Part shown: positions 23,852 to 36,026 of the stretch, piece by piece
Layout: each line of letters opens with the position of its first letter
Position numbering within the stretch: position 1 is the first letter of the stretch
From: Tetragonia tetragonoides
Taxonomy: Eukaryota > Streptophyta > Magnoliopsida > Caryophyllales > Aizoaceae
DNA length: 64,000 nt
Reading direction: 5' to 3'
NCBI GenBank assembly: GCA_038025085.1
Contig: CM076140.1
Coordinates: forward strand, 1,986,501 to 2,050,500
Translations under genes and position numbers: made by a program
Notes under the pieces: generated by a model
The model's database searches: none
Seen by the model: the letters and a program-made list of their open reading frames with translations, nothing else
What the model was told of the DNA's origin: nothing

Positions 23852-26849
23852 CGGACGTCAGAAATTTTGTGTCCCAAAAACTTTCTTTTTTTTTTTTTAA
23901 AGTGAATTTTTAAATTATGTTTTAGAGGAGTACAAATGTTTTGCTTGTACAATTATAAATAGGGAATAATTGTAGTATTGACTATTGTAGTCCAGAATGC
24001 ATGAATGTACTATGGTTCTTGTTCTTTTCAACTTAGATCATGTTTTAATAGGAGTATTCGATTTAATTTACGTTTTAAGATTTACTTTTTTTCTCACTAT
24101 TACTATTCGCTTCAGTTTAATCATGTTCATTGGAAGAAGAAAAAATATGCAACAACTTTATTCTTGTGCTTTAGTTCAACAGTTTTTAGGTCATTTCGTT
24201 TCAACAAATTACAATTGTTTATTGTCCATAAACTTCATTTTGGTGTATCAAAGGAATTGGTGTTTAATTTACTTCAATTTCCTTTTACAGAAAAAACAAG
24301 AGGGATGAGATGTCTAAAAAATACCATATCAGGAGAAGCTAAAATGTGGGAGCATACTTGGCATGATTGTCAATACTCCAACCTAACATTGGTTTGACGT
24401 TCGCAGCTCATTGCCTTAATTCCATAATTGAGGGCGGAATTATTGCCGTGGGCATTTGGCTCACCTCCCTTCCACCAATGTAATGAGTGTGAGAGTTTGA
24501 CTTTCTTTGCTTATTCAATCATTTTAAAATGATAACAAAATAAAACATCCGCATATGAGAAAAGTATGCCTCTAAACTGAACTTGGAGGTGTTTTTTTTT
24601 CTACTTACCCCATCATTAGTTTATTTTAGAGAGAAATTTTTTCTCTCATAGTTTAATAATGTTCAATTCAATACAACTTGGTTAAGTAGAAAATAACAAA
24701 TCCTATATATAAGGCAATGATACATGTTATACACCTATAAATGAGTTTGAATACATGTCCTTTTTCTTGCTAATCAACAATCACGGTACAAGAGTACATG
24801 GTTGCAGATATTTAGGAAGTGTTTTTGTTTTCCTTCTTCGGTTCTTCCTACTAATCAACTAATGAACTATACTTAGTAGCTACAAAAGCAAACAAGGGCA
24901 AAAAGTTGGAGGACTTTGATGACCAACCAAGCCACTGGTTTAGTCATCACTTTACACGACCTAACACAAAAGAAAAGGCAAAAATGCGACAACTCGTATA
25001 GGTCAATTTGCTATTGTGAAACTTTATGGCCCCTCAGATTCCTTTCGCTTCCCTCCTGTCTGCTTCTTGGGGTATAACGTACAAGTTCCTCCCAAGAATT
25101 TGTTCCATACAGCTTAAAGTGTGAGATATTTTGGAATATCTATATAAAACAAGGGGAACATTTCTATCCCATAAGCATAAGATCTTCCATGTTGGGACCT
25201 AAGATTTAGTGTAGTTGGTCCCCGGTAAAAAAAAAAAATAAATATTTAGTGTACTTGGATATGAATCATTATGATGAGGACCTCAGACAAATGTTGTTTT
25301 TTTTCACTTATCTAATACTCGTATGTCGTAATCATTTAGTTTAGTAACATATTTTTTCTCTCACATATTAGTTATTACTTATAACACTACGTTATAAGTT
25401 TGCCTATAACACTACGTTATAAGTTTAACTCTCATAAAAAAAGAAAACACATGTAAAAATAAAAAAATAAAAAAATTGGAATATGAGGTTGTACGTTGGA
25501 ATTGCCACTTAACCATGTTTGGGTACAGACGTGCGGTAAATTGGACACGCAAACACAAGCTACAATCTTTTTCCCTTGACACAAAATTGGACACTTAAGT
25601 TTAGATATACAATATGTTTGGACACATTTAATTGGGTGACAAAAACGGAGAAAGGGCTACCCATACACTCTGTGTATATTATACCCTCTTGTTTCATGTG
25701 AGTGGGAGGACAAATTTGCCCCTTGCTCCTTGGAATTTCAGGGGGTAATATGGGTATGGTAAAAAGGGGGAAAAATGAGGAGATGAGAGAGATAGACACA
25801 AAAAAAAGGAAAACAAAAAGATGTAATATACACAAGATGTATGGCTAACTTGGTTGTTTTTCCCCTAAGCCCCTCTCCTTTTATACAAGCCAGCTTACGT
25901 CAAAGGCTGTTTTAGACGTTAAGAGGCATTGATGAAGCACGAAGTGTCTTTAATAAAAGCTGCCATGAGAAGGATATGACCACAGAATAGAAATGCAGAG
26001 TCATTCATGGCCATGGGGCTTTGCTTGCTCGTTTCACCGCACCATCATAGATCCTGATGTGCGACAACTGACATTGACAAGGGAGCAAGTAAAATACTTA
26101 ATTAAGAAACCATTGATCCTTCATTTTTTGTTTTGTTGGGTATAAAAGGAGGAAAGGAGGTTGGAAAAGGATTGTTGATTAAGCAAGCGTTGGGCAGATT
26201 TGCGCTGATATTTAACATCCAACCAACTTTAAGTTGACCCATCAACAAATCAGTTGCAATCATCACCCAAACATCCCTTCCCCAAAAGAAAAAGAAAGGA
26301 AAACAGAAAAAAGGAGAAGTTGAGACTAAAGTATGGACGAGATCACAAAATCTCGTAAGAGGCGGCCTCACCGCTCATACAAACAAGATGTCAAATAAGG
26401 AAAGGAGACCGTGAGAGGGTAACTTATATACGTGGTAATACCGGAACACTAGAAATTGCCGGCCAAATAAGCTGTACCCTTTACTGTCCAACGAGAAGTA
26501 AAACTATTGTTGAGAATTCATCCATAGTTCGCTTCACCCTAATTACGCGACAACAAAATCCCCCACCAAACCTACCTGACAAGTCACATTATATAAATGA
26601 AGCGTACCTTCAAAAACGCTTTACACTATAATCTTCTTTGTAAGAAACACAAACAACAATAGAGGGCCGTTGTTTAAGTTTCCATTCGTTGGTCAATCCT
26701 CATCCGATTCTCATTCAGCAAAAACAACTGCTCAACAGTTCAGGTAAGGGAGGCCCACTTCTCCCTTAAGACTTGAAACTACAGCAAATATGTTATAAAT
26801 CAACTTGGCTATGAGTTAGCTAAAATGACAAGGTAAAATCAACATAAAA
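23852..26849. other. 3-kb intergenic region, no gene recognised
   Basis: AT-rich DNA between the divergent DCL1 and membrane-protein genes. Frames of up to 130 codons (24005-24397 on plus, 25560-25835 and 26102-26371 on minus) are low in complexity and match nothing recognised. One A-tail insertion with target duplication at 25204-25258 is listed separately. The last few hundred bases may be promoter or leader of the gene at 26850. Confidence 0.5.
25204..25258 (+). mobile_element. ultra-short A-tail retroposon with 15-bp near-perfect duplication
   Basis: ATTTAGTGTAGTTGG (25204-25218) and ATTTAGTGTACTTGG (25244-25258) differ at one base and flank TCCCCGGT plus an adenine-rich tail ending in AAATAAAT. 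The tail composition resembles that of the SINE at 57575-57797, so a severely truncated SINE is possible. Confidence 0.55.
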
Positions 26850-27803
26850 ATGTATAGCCAACTCATGCGATCTGAAAATCTACAATTTCGAAAGGATTGG
26901 GAGGGGGATATCCAAAGAGTGTTTTTCAAATGCACAAAATGGCAGCTCGAAGAAACACTAGATCCAATCAACTGTCCTTACCATTACTACTGCAACAGCA
27001 ACTACCCTGGAGATTACCCGTCTTGGGTAGACAATTTGGTACTCCTCTTCACCGCATCATCGTTCTTAGCAACCGCAGTTTTGATGGTGGTTGAGTTAAT
27101 AGGAGCGAGGAAGCCAGCTCGGCTGAAGCGACTCAGTCAGTTGCGGAGATACTTTCTTCCCTCGGGTCCAATTTTCCTGCCTATAATCCTCATTATGGCA
27201 AAGGGATATAGGATAAACACCATATTCCCTCTTTCTTATAACGGCCCTGCAATCCTGCAACTGGTTCGGATCTCTGCTCTCGTCTTCGACACTGAAACTG
27301 AGAGTGATATCAAGTATGTGTTTCTAGAGGCATCAACAATATGAGGAATCCTACATGCAGCTCTGTACCTAGATTCCATAATCTTGCCTTATTACACGGG
27401 ACTTGATGCTCTAGTATCATCGACGTTCTCAGGTGAGTGCTTGTCCTGTGTCTGTAGACAGCAGGTTCTAGTTGTGGGAGGAATGCTGGTTTTCTACAGA
27501 AGTTGGTCATTGACAACAGCCTTGGTGGTGTGTACTCCAGTTTTCAGGATTTTCGGCAGGTTGGCTGTAGAAAGCAAAAGGAGAACTATGTTGATGAAGT
27601 CCACTCTAGAAAGCTTGAGTTGGTTCTTGATGACTATAGAATGTGTCTATATTATAATCACTTCTCCACCAGAGAGAAGTTGGACAAGAGCAGCCAGCTT
27701 TGGTGGTGTTTTTGTTTTAATTTGCCTCCAACTTCTCAAAAGAGTGGTCACTTTAATTGTTACCTTCTCAATTGGCAACCAAGAAAACACGTTGAGGTGG
27801 TAG
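26850..27803 (+). pseudogene. conserved multi-pass membrane protein with one in-frame TGA
   Basis: One intronless frame runs from ATG 26850 to the stop at 27803, interrupted once by TGA at 27342-27344. Both halves are in the same frame, so a single base change explains the break (317 codons with it). The first half has a cysteine-bearing soluble start (FKCTKWQLEETLDPINCPYH) and hydrophobic spans such as LVLLFTASSFLATAVLMVVE. The second half begins GILHAALYLDSIILPYYTG and has further spans ending near FGGVFVLICLQLLKRVVTL. I recall a plant-only family of unknown function with this layout but no name for it. The sequence is otherwise well preserved, which fits a very recent null allele, a sequencing error or stop-codon readthrough. 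It is divergent from DCL1 and convergent with RPF1. Confidence 0.65.
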
Positions 27804-28058
27804 AATCATTTGCATCCGACAAGAAAAACAAAAACGAGACAAGTCTGAACAAACACGAACTAAGTGTTCTTTCATTGAAGTAGATTTGGTGCAATATGCC
27901 ATTAACATTAACAGAATACATATGGGATACCCAGTAAGTGAAATTCCAGATATGTGAACCTGAGATTTTTGCTGACTTTTACAAATGTGTTCCTAGAAAT
28001 TTTGAACTCTACACTAACTCGATGATTCAAAAATTTGCCGCAATAATCCAGGAGCAAG

Positions 28059-31000
28059 TCACAAGAAAAATCTCCTCCGACTGGTGTCCATCTCCGGCTG
28101 TTTCAGACACAAGGTGGTAAAGAAGTGTAGCAAATTAGTTTGCAACTTTGACATGCGAAAAATATTTGTTTCTGTACAGACTACAGTTATTTCTTCCACA
28201 AAGAGAAAGAACAGAAAATCTACCTTATGAGTCCATTCATATTCTCCACCTCTGGAATCAAATGTTCCATGCTGGAGACTGATCAATTTCAATACAAAGC
28301 GAGGACCACATTCCTACATGGAAAACAAAATTAGGAACCATTAATGAATCCAACATTCTCGAATAACAAAAATGATGAACAATGTTCATGCCTTGCCCTT
28401 CCCTCTTCAACCATCTTGATAAATTAAGCTAATTTGGAGAAGTAATGTATTTTTATTGGTACCCAAACATGTTTGCAAACGATATCAACAGCAAAATGAT
28501 AAAAGCTAAATATTAGAATTGAAAATTTCAAAAGTTAGGGGAAGAAAAATAAAGTTAAGTTTTGAGTTTAGCCACTAGTGTGCGCTACACAGTGACTATT
28601 TTACTTATTTTTTCGATAAAAAAGAGGAAGACTCACCTGTAGACGTGCAGTGACTTTTTCTTCAGACTTCTTTGCTGCCTCGGAATCCTTGCCTTTCTTT
28701 GCTTTTGGGTCTGTAGGTCTGACTTCTTTCTTCTCAAATACATACCTTACATAGTACCAAGACACAAGAGTTACTACACAGAATCCAGAGAGCAGTACAA
28801 ATATAATTCCTCCCATATAAAGATCGAGCGATCAACAAGTGGCAAGAGGATGTACCTATGATGGCGGAAGAAGATGTAGTCTCGTTGATTATGAAAGGTA
28901 ACAACACGACGTCCACGGAATTCTGGTTTTTGGGGAAAGATAGATTGAATCATCCTAAATGAAAGATGTGAGGAACAGGAACTGTAAGATGCCAATCAAA
29001 GGCCCTAAGCCTTTAAAAAGATAGCACGAAAGGAGCTAATTTGATCCACACTATCAACATGCTTATAGAAAAGAGGGAAAGACAGACCTTCCGACTCGAT
29101 AACCAAGCCTTGTTGAGAAGTTATTTAACACTAGCTCAGGCCAATGACTTGTTGGATTACCATGATTCTGCAAGTATAATAGCCATAAGAAAACACAAAA
29201 CAAATATGCGCTAAAAGTTTCATGTCTACATGCAGAGGGCCAGTGGCCCTCCATTGAAAACAACAACATGAAACGGAAGTTACAATCATGCTGTCAACAA
29301 CTGAGCCTGACATTCCTCTCGGCCCAAAATGAAGATTACAAACAAGTGAAGATAAGATTAATAATTCCTTTTTAATTCTCTCACATATGTTTTATTAATT
29401 AATCAGTCACCAGACAACCAAATAGCAAGGGCACAGAGATGTCATCCCCTCTTGCAAGGAGCACTTGAGAAATGATACAGAAAGTAACATATCATACTGA
29501 GGGATGACAATTCCTCGTCTAGTCGTCTTGTCTGGGTAAGTCATAAAAAAGAACTCGTGGTCTCAAACAACCAAGATTAAAGAAGAGAGAAGCATGAAAG
29601 CTCAATTAAAATCATGATTAATAAACCTATTGTTCATCAAATCACCAATTGACATTGTATCTCGATGTGGGCTAAATGAAAAAAACAGATACACTAAATC
29701 ACCAATTGACAATGTTTTATTTGAATTTTTGGGAATATGGCAAACATGTATTATGCATTACAATGATGAGCAAACAACCTTTAACTAACCTTAATATCCT
29801 TCCGCAGAACAAGTTTTGAAAGCTTAAAATGGGCCGTTGGTCCATCAGGTAAACCAATCATTAAGAGAGCATCTGGAGCAAAGTATTACCGTCAACAATT
29901 AAAATTGTGAAGGCAAAAAGAAAATAGAATTATGCTTGCATACACAGAAAGCAATAGAGGCAGGGATAGGGGTTAGATTAAATCTGATATCATTTAAGGT
30001 GGCGAACACGTCGGCCAAGTCCAGGTCAGGTAACTTTATGTTAGAATAATATATAGATAGGGTAATTCAGAGTCTATGAACCAAAAATTTGGCTTTGGAT
30101 TGACCAAATGGTCCAAGGCTCTAAGCCTTGAAGGCGCTCTTTTGAGATCTATTACAAGCGCATATTATACTTCTATTTTTCACTTAAAAATTGTAATGAC
30201 ACATTATCACAATGTATGTTAAAAAGTAATTAAGATCCATAGTTCCAATAAATAAGCTAACCTTTGAGACATCGATTCAATAATAAAACATGAATTATGA
30301 ACACACCACATCATTATAATTCACGCGTACAACCATGACCACTTTGATCTTTGGGTAGCAAAGAGAGAACAACAAAGTAACCGATTTGCTAGGCACTAAA
30401 AGATTAAAGAGAGTAAAGCATAACCGAAGTAGAGTAACGGCAGCATAACTACTGTGTCAAGGTTTTTAGTACCGTTGGATCGGCCCAGAAAGGGCCAGGT
30501 TAGTAGGTCATCCAGATTCTGTTAGTTTTGAACTTGGGTCAAAATTTTCACATACCAAAGTAGTGGGGTCAGGTTTCATGTTCGGCCAACTTTTACAAGC
30601 TCTATCAATAATGCTACAACTCTTCCTTATTAAGAGAGAACACTACTGACCTGGTTCCCTTCGATTTGTGTGGACAACAATCAGAGTAGTGAAGTCCTTT
30701 TTTGTTGCATATGCTACAATCTGATAGAATTGTCAAGGAATTGCACACATATGAGTTAGTTTAAAAGTTAACATGCTTCTTTACTTTACAGCATGAGCAA
30801 ACAAGTTTAACCTTCTTCAAGTCATAAGTCCCTCTCTTGTAGTATTCTGAATTTGGAATCACTTCAAGTAATTGTTTAATAAATTCAGGTCCCCTCTGCA
30901 AAATGTGTAGATGAACATTAGTAGCTATACATTCATTTCGCCAAAAACTTTGATCTTTGGAAAAGCATGAGAATGAAGTTATGTGCATAATTACACACTA

Positions 31001-32406
31001 CAACAAGTGGCTACCAAGAAGTACATAATCATACAGAAGGATCACAACAGCTAATTCACATCTTTCATTATAAAGCAACATCATATTTTAAGTGGAAACA
31101 TCTCAACCATTAGTGACTTCAAATACACCTGTAGCACAAAAAAAAGAACAAATCTGTTATTAATGTCTCAAAAATTGCTGCCATTGAATTTTGGACTGTA
31201 CCTTCACTCACCCTCCTGTGAGAATAATGATCATCAGATACCACTTAATAGCTTTACATATATCAGTCAGGGATAGGATCTCTTAGTAATAGGCATTTAC
31301 TCATTTAGTGGGTTGTAAACTTGTAACAGAGAGATACCCTAGTGATCCTGATCATTGCTTGAAATTCAATGCAAAGAAGCATGCTATTATAACAAATATA
31401 GCACTATGAATGCTATACAAAAACAGTTACCGCAGTGCAACACTTCCACATGAGAAGAATGGATCTACGTTCAATGATGTATATCAGGCATACTAGTTAG
31501 CATCTTTGCAATGTTCGAACCCGCAGATGGCGCTGCACATTGCAACAAATAGTCCCCATTCACACTACATTCATGTCATAGTGACTATTCAGTTGACATG
31601 ACAATCTACTCACAGAAACAACATCAATGAAATCCAACCTACATTCATGTCATAGTGACTATTCAGTTAGCATGACAATCTACTCACAGAAACAACATCA
31701 ATAAAATCCAACGGAACGATAAGATTATCACGAAAGCTACAATTTGGCAAGGGTGAAACGAGAACGTACTGTGGAATTGAAACGGCAAGTGGTGATCAAA
31801 ACTTTAGGAATGCGGTCTCCCTTTAGAACAGCGCTAAATTCATCAGCTTCAATTTCCGCAAACAACTGAACAAACCACAAAGTCACACAACATTTATCAA
31901 CAATTCAAGTATTCAACCACAGCTAGACCTCTAACATAAATGTAAATTTAATTTTGAAAAATGAAAAAAAAAATAAAAATGAGAACCTCTTCATCGTCAG
32001 GCTTGCAAACTGTCTCATCAGCTTCCCTAGTGTTCTCAATCGTTCGAGGAACCTGCCTTGCCGGAACCTGCAAAAAGGTAAAAAAAGAAAAAGAAAAATA
32101 TAATTAAAAAAAAAATTGAAGTAGTTTGAAGAGAGGGGAGAGAGAGAGAGGAGAGAGAGAAACCTCTTCGCCGAGTTCGAGAGCGCGTTTCTCAGAAGCA
32201 ATGCGAGCCTTAAGTTTCTTACGTTTCTCAAGTTTCTTCTCATGTTTGAGTTTGGAGTGAAGCTCAGACCTTTTCTCTTTGTTCTTAATCATGGATGGAA
32301 GTATTTGTTTCTTCTTAATCTCCATTGAAGAAGTTGAAGGTTTGGGTTCTTCATCGCCTCCATCGAAGGACTCGTCTTTCTCTCTCCTCTTCATTTTGAA
32401 TCCCAT
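28059..32406 (-). CDS. RPF1: ribosome production factor 1, Brix-domain protein
   Basis: Eleven exons (minus strand): 32406-32164, 32067-31987, 31865-31770, 30895-30812, 30720-30651, 29872-29790, 29167-29088, 28954-28856, 28745-28637, 28313-28224, 28097-28059. They join to 357 residues, normal for the family. RPF1 is a nucleolar protein needed for large-subunit ribosomal RNA maturation. The N-terminus is lysine-rich and probably coiled ([20 protein letters not shown]). The Brix domain follows: [54 protein letters not shown], then [19 protein letters not shown] and [21 protein letters not shown] variable charged insert ([17 protein letters not shown]) precedes [20 protein letters not shown] and the family-typical end [12 protein letters not shown]. 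All junctions are GT-AG with continuous frame. One intron carries a 74-bp tandem duplication. No defect seen. Confidence 0.95.
31565..31712. repeat. 74-bp tandem duplication in RPF1 intron 3
   Basis: Two adjacent 74-base units, 31565-31638 and 31639-31712, begin CTACATTCATGTCATAGTGA and end AAATCCAAC. They differ at only a few positions, so the duplication is recent. No function is suggested. Confidence 0.9.
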
Positions 32407-33973
32407 GTCTGCTGATGCTCTCTCTGTTTTTCCGGTGATGAGAATTGGCAGGGAGAGACTCGCGAGTTGTTTTTGTTCCAGTTAGGGCTTCGAATTTGAG
32501 AAGACAAACAAGAAGACAACTGTGGGCTGGCTATAACTTTGTGGTTTGGGTTCCAGAGGCCCAGATGCAAAATTGGGCCTCAATGTCGGTGCTACACTTT
32601 ATTACAGACTTACAGTACGAGTAAGTTTTTTTTTTGGCCCATCAATATTCGGTTTTTTTTTTTTTTTTTTTTTTTTGGCTCAGCTAGCTCATCAATTATC
32701 ATTACTACACTTCCTTAGTTTTCAGTAGTTTTGCTTCAATTTGCTCATTAACATGAAGTTACTAAACACACGGTTAGACTTTACGCAAAATGAGGTCTTG
32801 AGTCTTGACTCTTCTCAAAAAAAAAAAAAAATGAAGTCTTCTCTCCAAAAAAAAAAAAAAAAAAAAGTCCTGACTGACTAGTGGTTAAAACTAAAGATTA
32901 AATTATGATTAATGTTCATAATTGTATTTTACTAACATTTGTGCCTACAATGAGACCTCCCTAAATGAAGAAGAAGTTCGATTCCTCTTTGTGATATTAA
33001 GAATTTTCTTAATGGAGTAGGGACATTTCTAGAATATATGATTCGTGTAATGATTTTCTTTTTATTGTTTTGAGTCATGTTAAGAGGGATAGAAAAGTTG
33101 ATTGTTTTTATTCACCATCTTGCTAGAATTATTTTGTTTTACAGTTGAATAATGTTGGGAATGGTGTTTTTAGGAATATGTCTCATCATATGTACTCATA
33201 GACAAGTTGCCTTTAAGCTAATGGAGCATTACTTATCCCCTTATTTTTAAAAAATAAATAAATGAATGAAGAAGGGTAAGAAAACTTAATGAAATTATTC
33301 ATAAGATGTGGGATGAGTAACTCAGTGGGGCTAGTAATGCACCTCCCACTTTCCTAACAAAGACTTGACTATTTGAGGTTTAAGTCTCATAAGTTCATAT
33401 TCCTAAATCATAACCTCAAAAAACACAGCTTTCTTGGCTTTTGAAAAAAAATGGAACAGTTTTTGATAGTCAAATCACGCATTAACTGTCTAACCCAACA
33501 CAATTTACAGAATGATTTGAACTAGTGAAGCCAACAGTAATAGAAAGAGAAAATCAATGAGATTTGAAGAAATGCCTTTGTTATGCATCCAAGCAGTGCA
33601 AAAATACATATATAGCTAATCGTTTGCTTGGCAGTGGCACTTGGACAAACTGTTGTGGCTACTAAAAAAAAAACAAACAGAAAAAAAAGGGAAAAGAATC
33701 ACAAACTAGCTAAAAAGACTGATTCTCAGCACATCATTTGATTAAAACATCTCCATAAACGGGTTTCCCATGATTCAACATTATACAAATAAAGTTCAGA
33801 AACTATTTGCAGGCCTCCATGTGTTCTATTTTAGTTCGGATAAGTTACAAATGCAATCGCCTAAAGATGGCAAAATTACAGCAGAGAATTATTTCTTCCT
33901 GTTGGGTTACAGAAAAACAGTACTACTTTTGATTGTCCTTGGCAGATGCATATCGTATATGCATCAAAACAAA
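32407..33973. other. intergenic region between RPF1 and WAT1-type gene
   Basis: The part next to 32406 should contain the RPF1 promoter. The rest is AT-rich, with several adenine or thymine runs (near 32650-32676, 32818-32832 and 32847-32866) and no recognised gene. The region near 33600-33970 probably includes the 3' untranslated end of the WAT1-type gene. Confidence 0.5.
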
Positions 33974-36026
33974 CTAGGGACCTCTCGAAGTGGAATTGAC
34001 TTGAATAACATCTGGTAACATCACAGAACTTCCGTTGCTTTCTGTTGGCGAAGTTGGCTTAGTGATGGTATCTCCTTCATCGCTGCTTTTACCCCACAGA
34101 AGAACATAGAGACCACAAACGACCAAGAAGGATCCTATAATACTGTTAACAAGCCAAAAAGCGCACGTCAAAACAGAAAACAAACCAGACATTGGGGATT
34201 TGCTACTGTTCCCTCCTTTCTAGAATGATGCCAAATTTGACATTCCATAACAGGAAAAAATAATAGAGTAAGTTTATGTGCATATAACAGGAAATATTGT
34301 AATGGAGATGATCCATTTTCAAAGTAAAGAAACTACTGACCTTCCAAGGTAAATTGGTTCATGAAAAATTGTTAAATCCATTATGATTATAAATATTTGT
34401 ATGAAAGGGGTGAATGCTGATGTAAAGACAGGACCCCTCTGTTCAACACACCATGATATCCCAACATAGCATAGTCCTGATCCAATGATTCCCTGCATAA
34501 TTTCCCCCACAAATAATTAGCATAAATCAAGTTCTAAAAAGCCCAATCTTAAAGAATAAGATGCATAAATGAAAATCCCCAGCTTTGCTATCAGAAGAAT
34601 ATCTTGGAAAATGATGTCTCTTTGGAGCAGAAAGGTAGTTTCTGAAGATTCCTTCCAGGACATGCCTCCGGCCATGAAATAACTTGCGGGACCGTTGACA
34701 GTGATTAAGTAATAGTATATATGTATGTCAAATGGCATAAGAAAGCTAACTTTGATTCAAGGAATTCAAAGAACTACTACTACTAAGTATTTTAGCAGTG
34801 GAGAAATGATATGAAAAAGAGCGCTAAAAACACTACTTACAGCAGACAAAACAGTCAAGATCTGCAACTTCCCACTGAGAATCCATACGGTAATGTCCCT
34901 GTTGATGGCGAAACACAGGATGGCCGACTGAATAGCACCGAAAAAGGACATCATAGCCGTGCTCGAGTATTTGTATGGGTATTTCTTACCAATCCTTGCT
35001 TGTATAAGAAACCAACCAGACCAGAAAAGGATGCTCAACACCAGGAAAATTGATCCAAGTATCCATTTTTGAGCACTTTCACCCTTAGTCACCATATTCG
35101 AGTTATTTGCATGGTAAGATGATTCTCCTGAGTGAGTTACTTTATTCAGAGGAACACCTCTGTAGAAGATCAGTAACATCACTCCACCAATGCAAATAAG
35201 TGAACCTAATACTTTGGCCAACCCACCTTTGCTTCTCAAGTTCACACTCTCTTGGCTGCAAAACCTCAATGCTGTTAGACTGCCTCTCTAGTCTGGTTTG
35301 TGCCACTAACCAAATAGACAAATTATCTCACCCGAGTAGTAAAGCCAAAAGGAAAGTGATGACAGGCGTCAAGTTGGTGAACGCACTGGCAAAGGCAGCA
35401 GATGTGTATTGGATACCAAGAAGATTCAAGTACTGCGTGAGTGTTGCCCTGAAAATATCTGTACTTTTTCAACTATTCTTGAAATTAAAGTAGCCAGCTA
35501 AAAGAAGAAAACAAAGTAACATATAGTAATTGCAGTAGCAGATACATGAGAGTAAGTATAAGCCTTGCTCACCCAATCAATGCACTGAAGAAGAGTTGGC
35601 ATAAGATTGGAATTGTCAGCTTGATTCCATTTCTCCTGCAACACAGTCTACTGATAAGTTGCTTGCTTCTCAATTCTTTGATATTTTCACCTTAATTAGT
35701 TAATTTTCCTGCTTTCTTTATTCCTCTTATTTATTTATTTTGGATATAGTGGGGGTGTGGATGTTACTAAAAAAGAACTCATGCTCAGCTTCCATTAGGT
35801 TCACAGTTCACTGTTACATAAGCGGTTTAAATTCACACAATTACCTTTCACAGAAGTAGGCGATAGGCGTCAGAAATATTGTAGAAGCTGTTAGTCGGTA
35901 TGTGATAATAACTAACTGAGTCTTCCCATCAGTGAGGATCTTCTTAAATAGGATGGTTAATACAGCCATTGCAAGATAAACAGCCAGTATCACGAGAAAA
36001 GGCTTCCATTTCTGACATCCTGCCAT
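33974..36026 (-). CDS. WAT1-related (nodulin MtN21 / EamA) membrane transporter
   Basis: Six exons (minus strand): 36026-35845, 35635-35573, 35448-35332, 35255-34841, 34492-34341, 34142-33974, giving 365 residues. The family (UMAMIT/WAT1, drug/metabolite-transporter superfamily) has ten membrane spans in two EamA repeats and exports amino acids or auxin-related compounds across plasma or vacuolar membranes. Diagnostic segments are AVYLAMAVLTILFKKILTDG near the start, YLNLLGIQYTSAAFASAF, the conserved NLTPVITFLLAL, VNLRSKGGLAKVLGSLICIG, then in the second repeat IIGSGLCYVGISWCVEQRGP, VFTSAFTPFIQIFIIIMD and SIIGSFLVVCGLYVLLWGK. The soluble tail is serine/threonine-rich. Phase is continuous through every GT-AG junction. 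The exact substrate cannot be told from sequence. It is transcribed in the same direction as its neighbours RPF1 and the DUF1295 gene. Confidence 0.93.

Noticed and set aside
24005..24397. 130-codon plus-strand frame upstream of the membrane-protein gene
   Set aside because: Phe/Leu/Ser-rich translation of AT-rich DNA without recognised motif.
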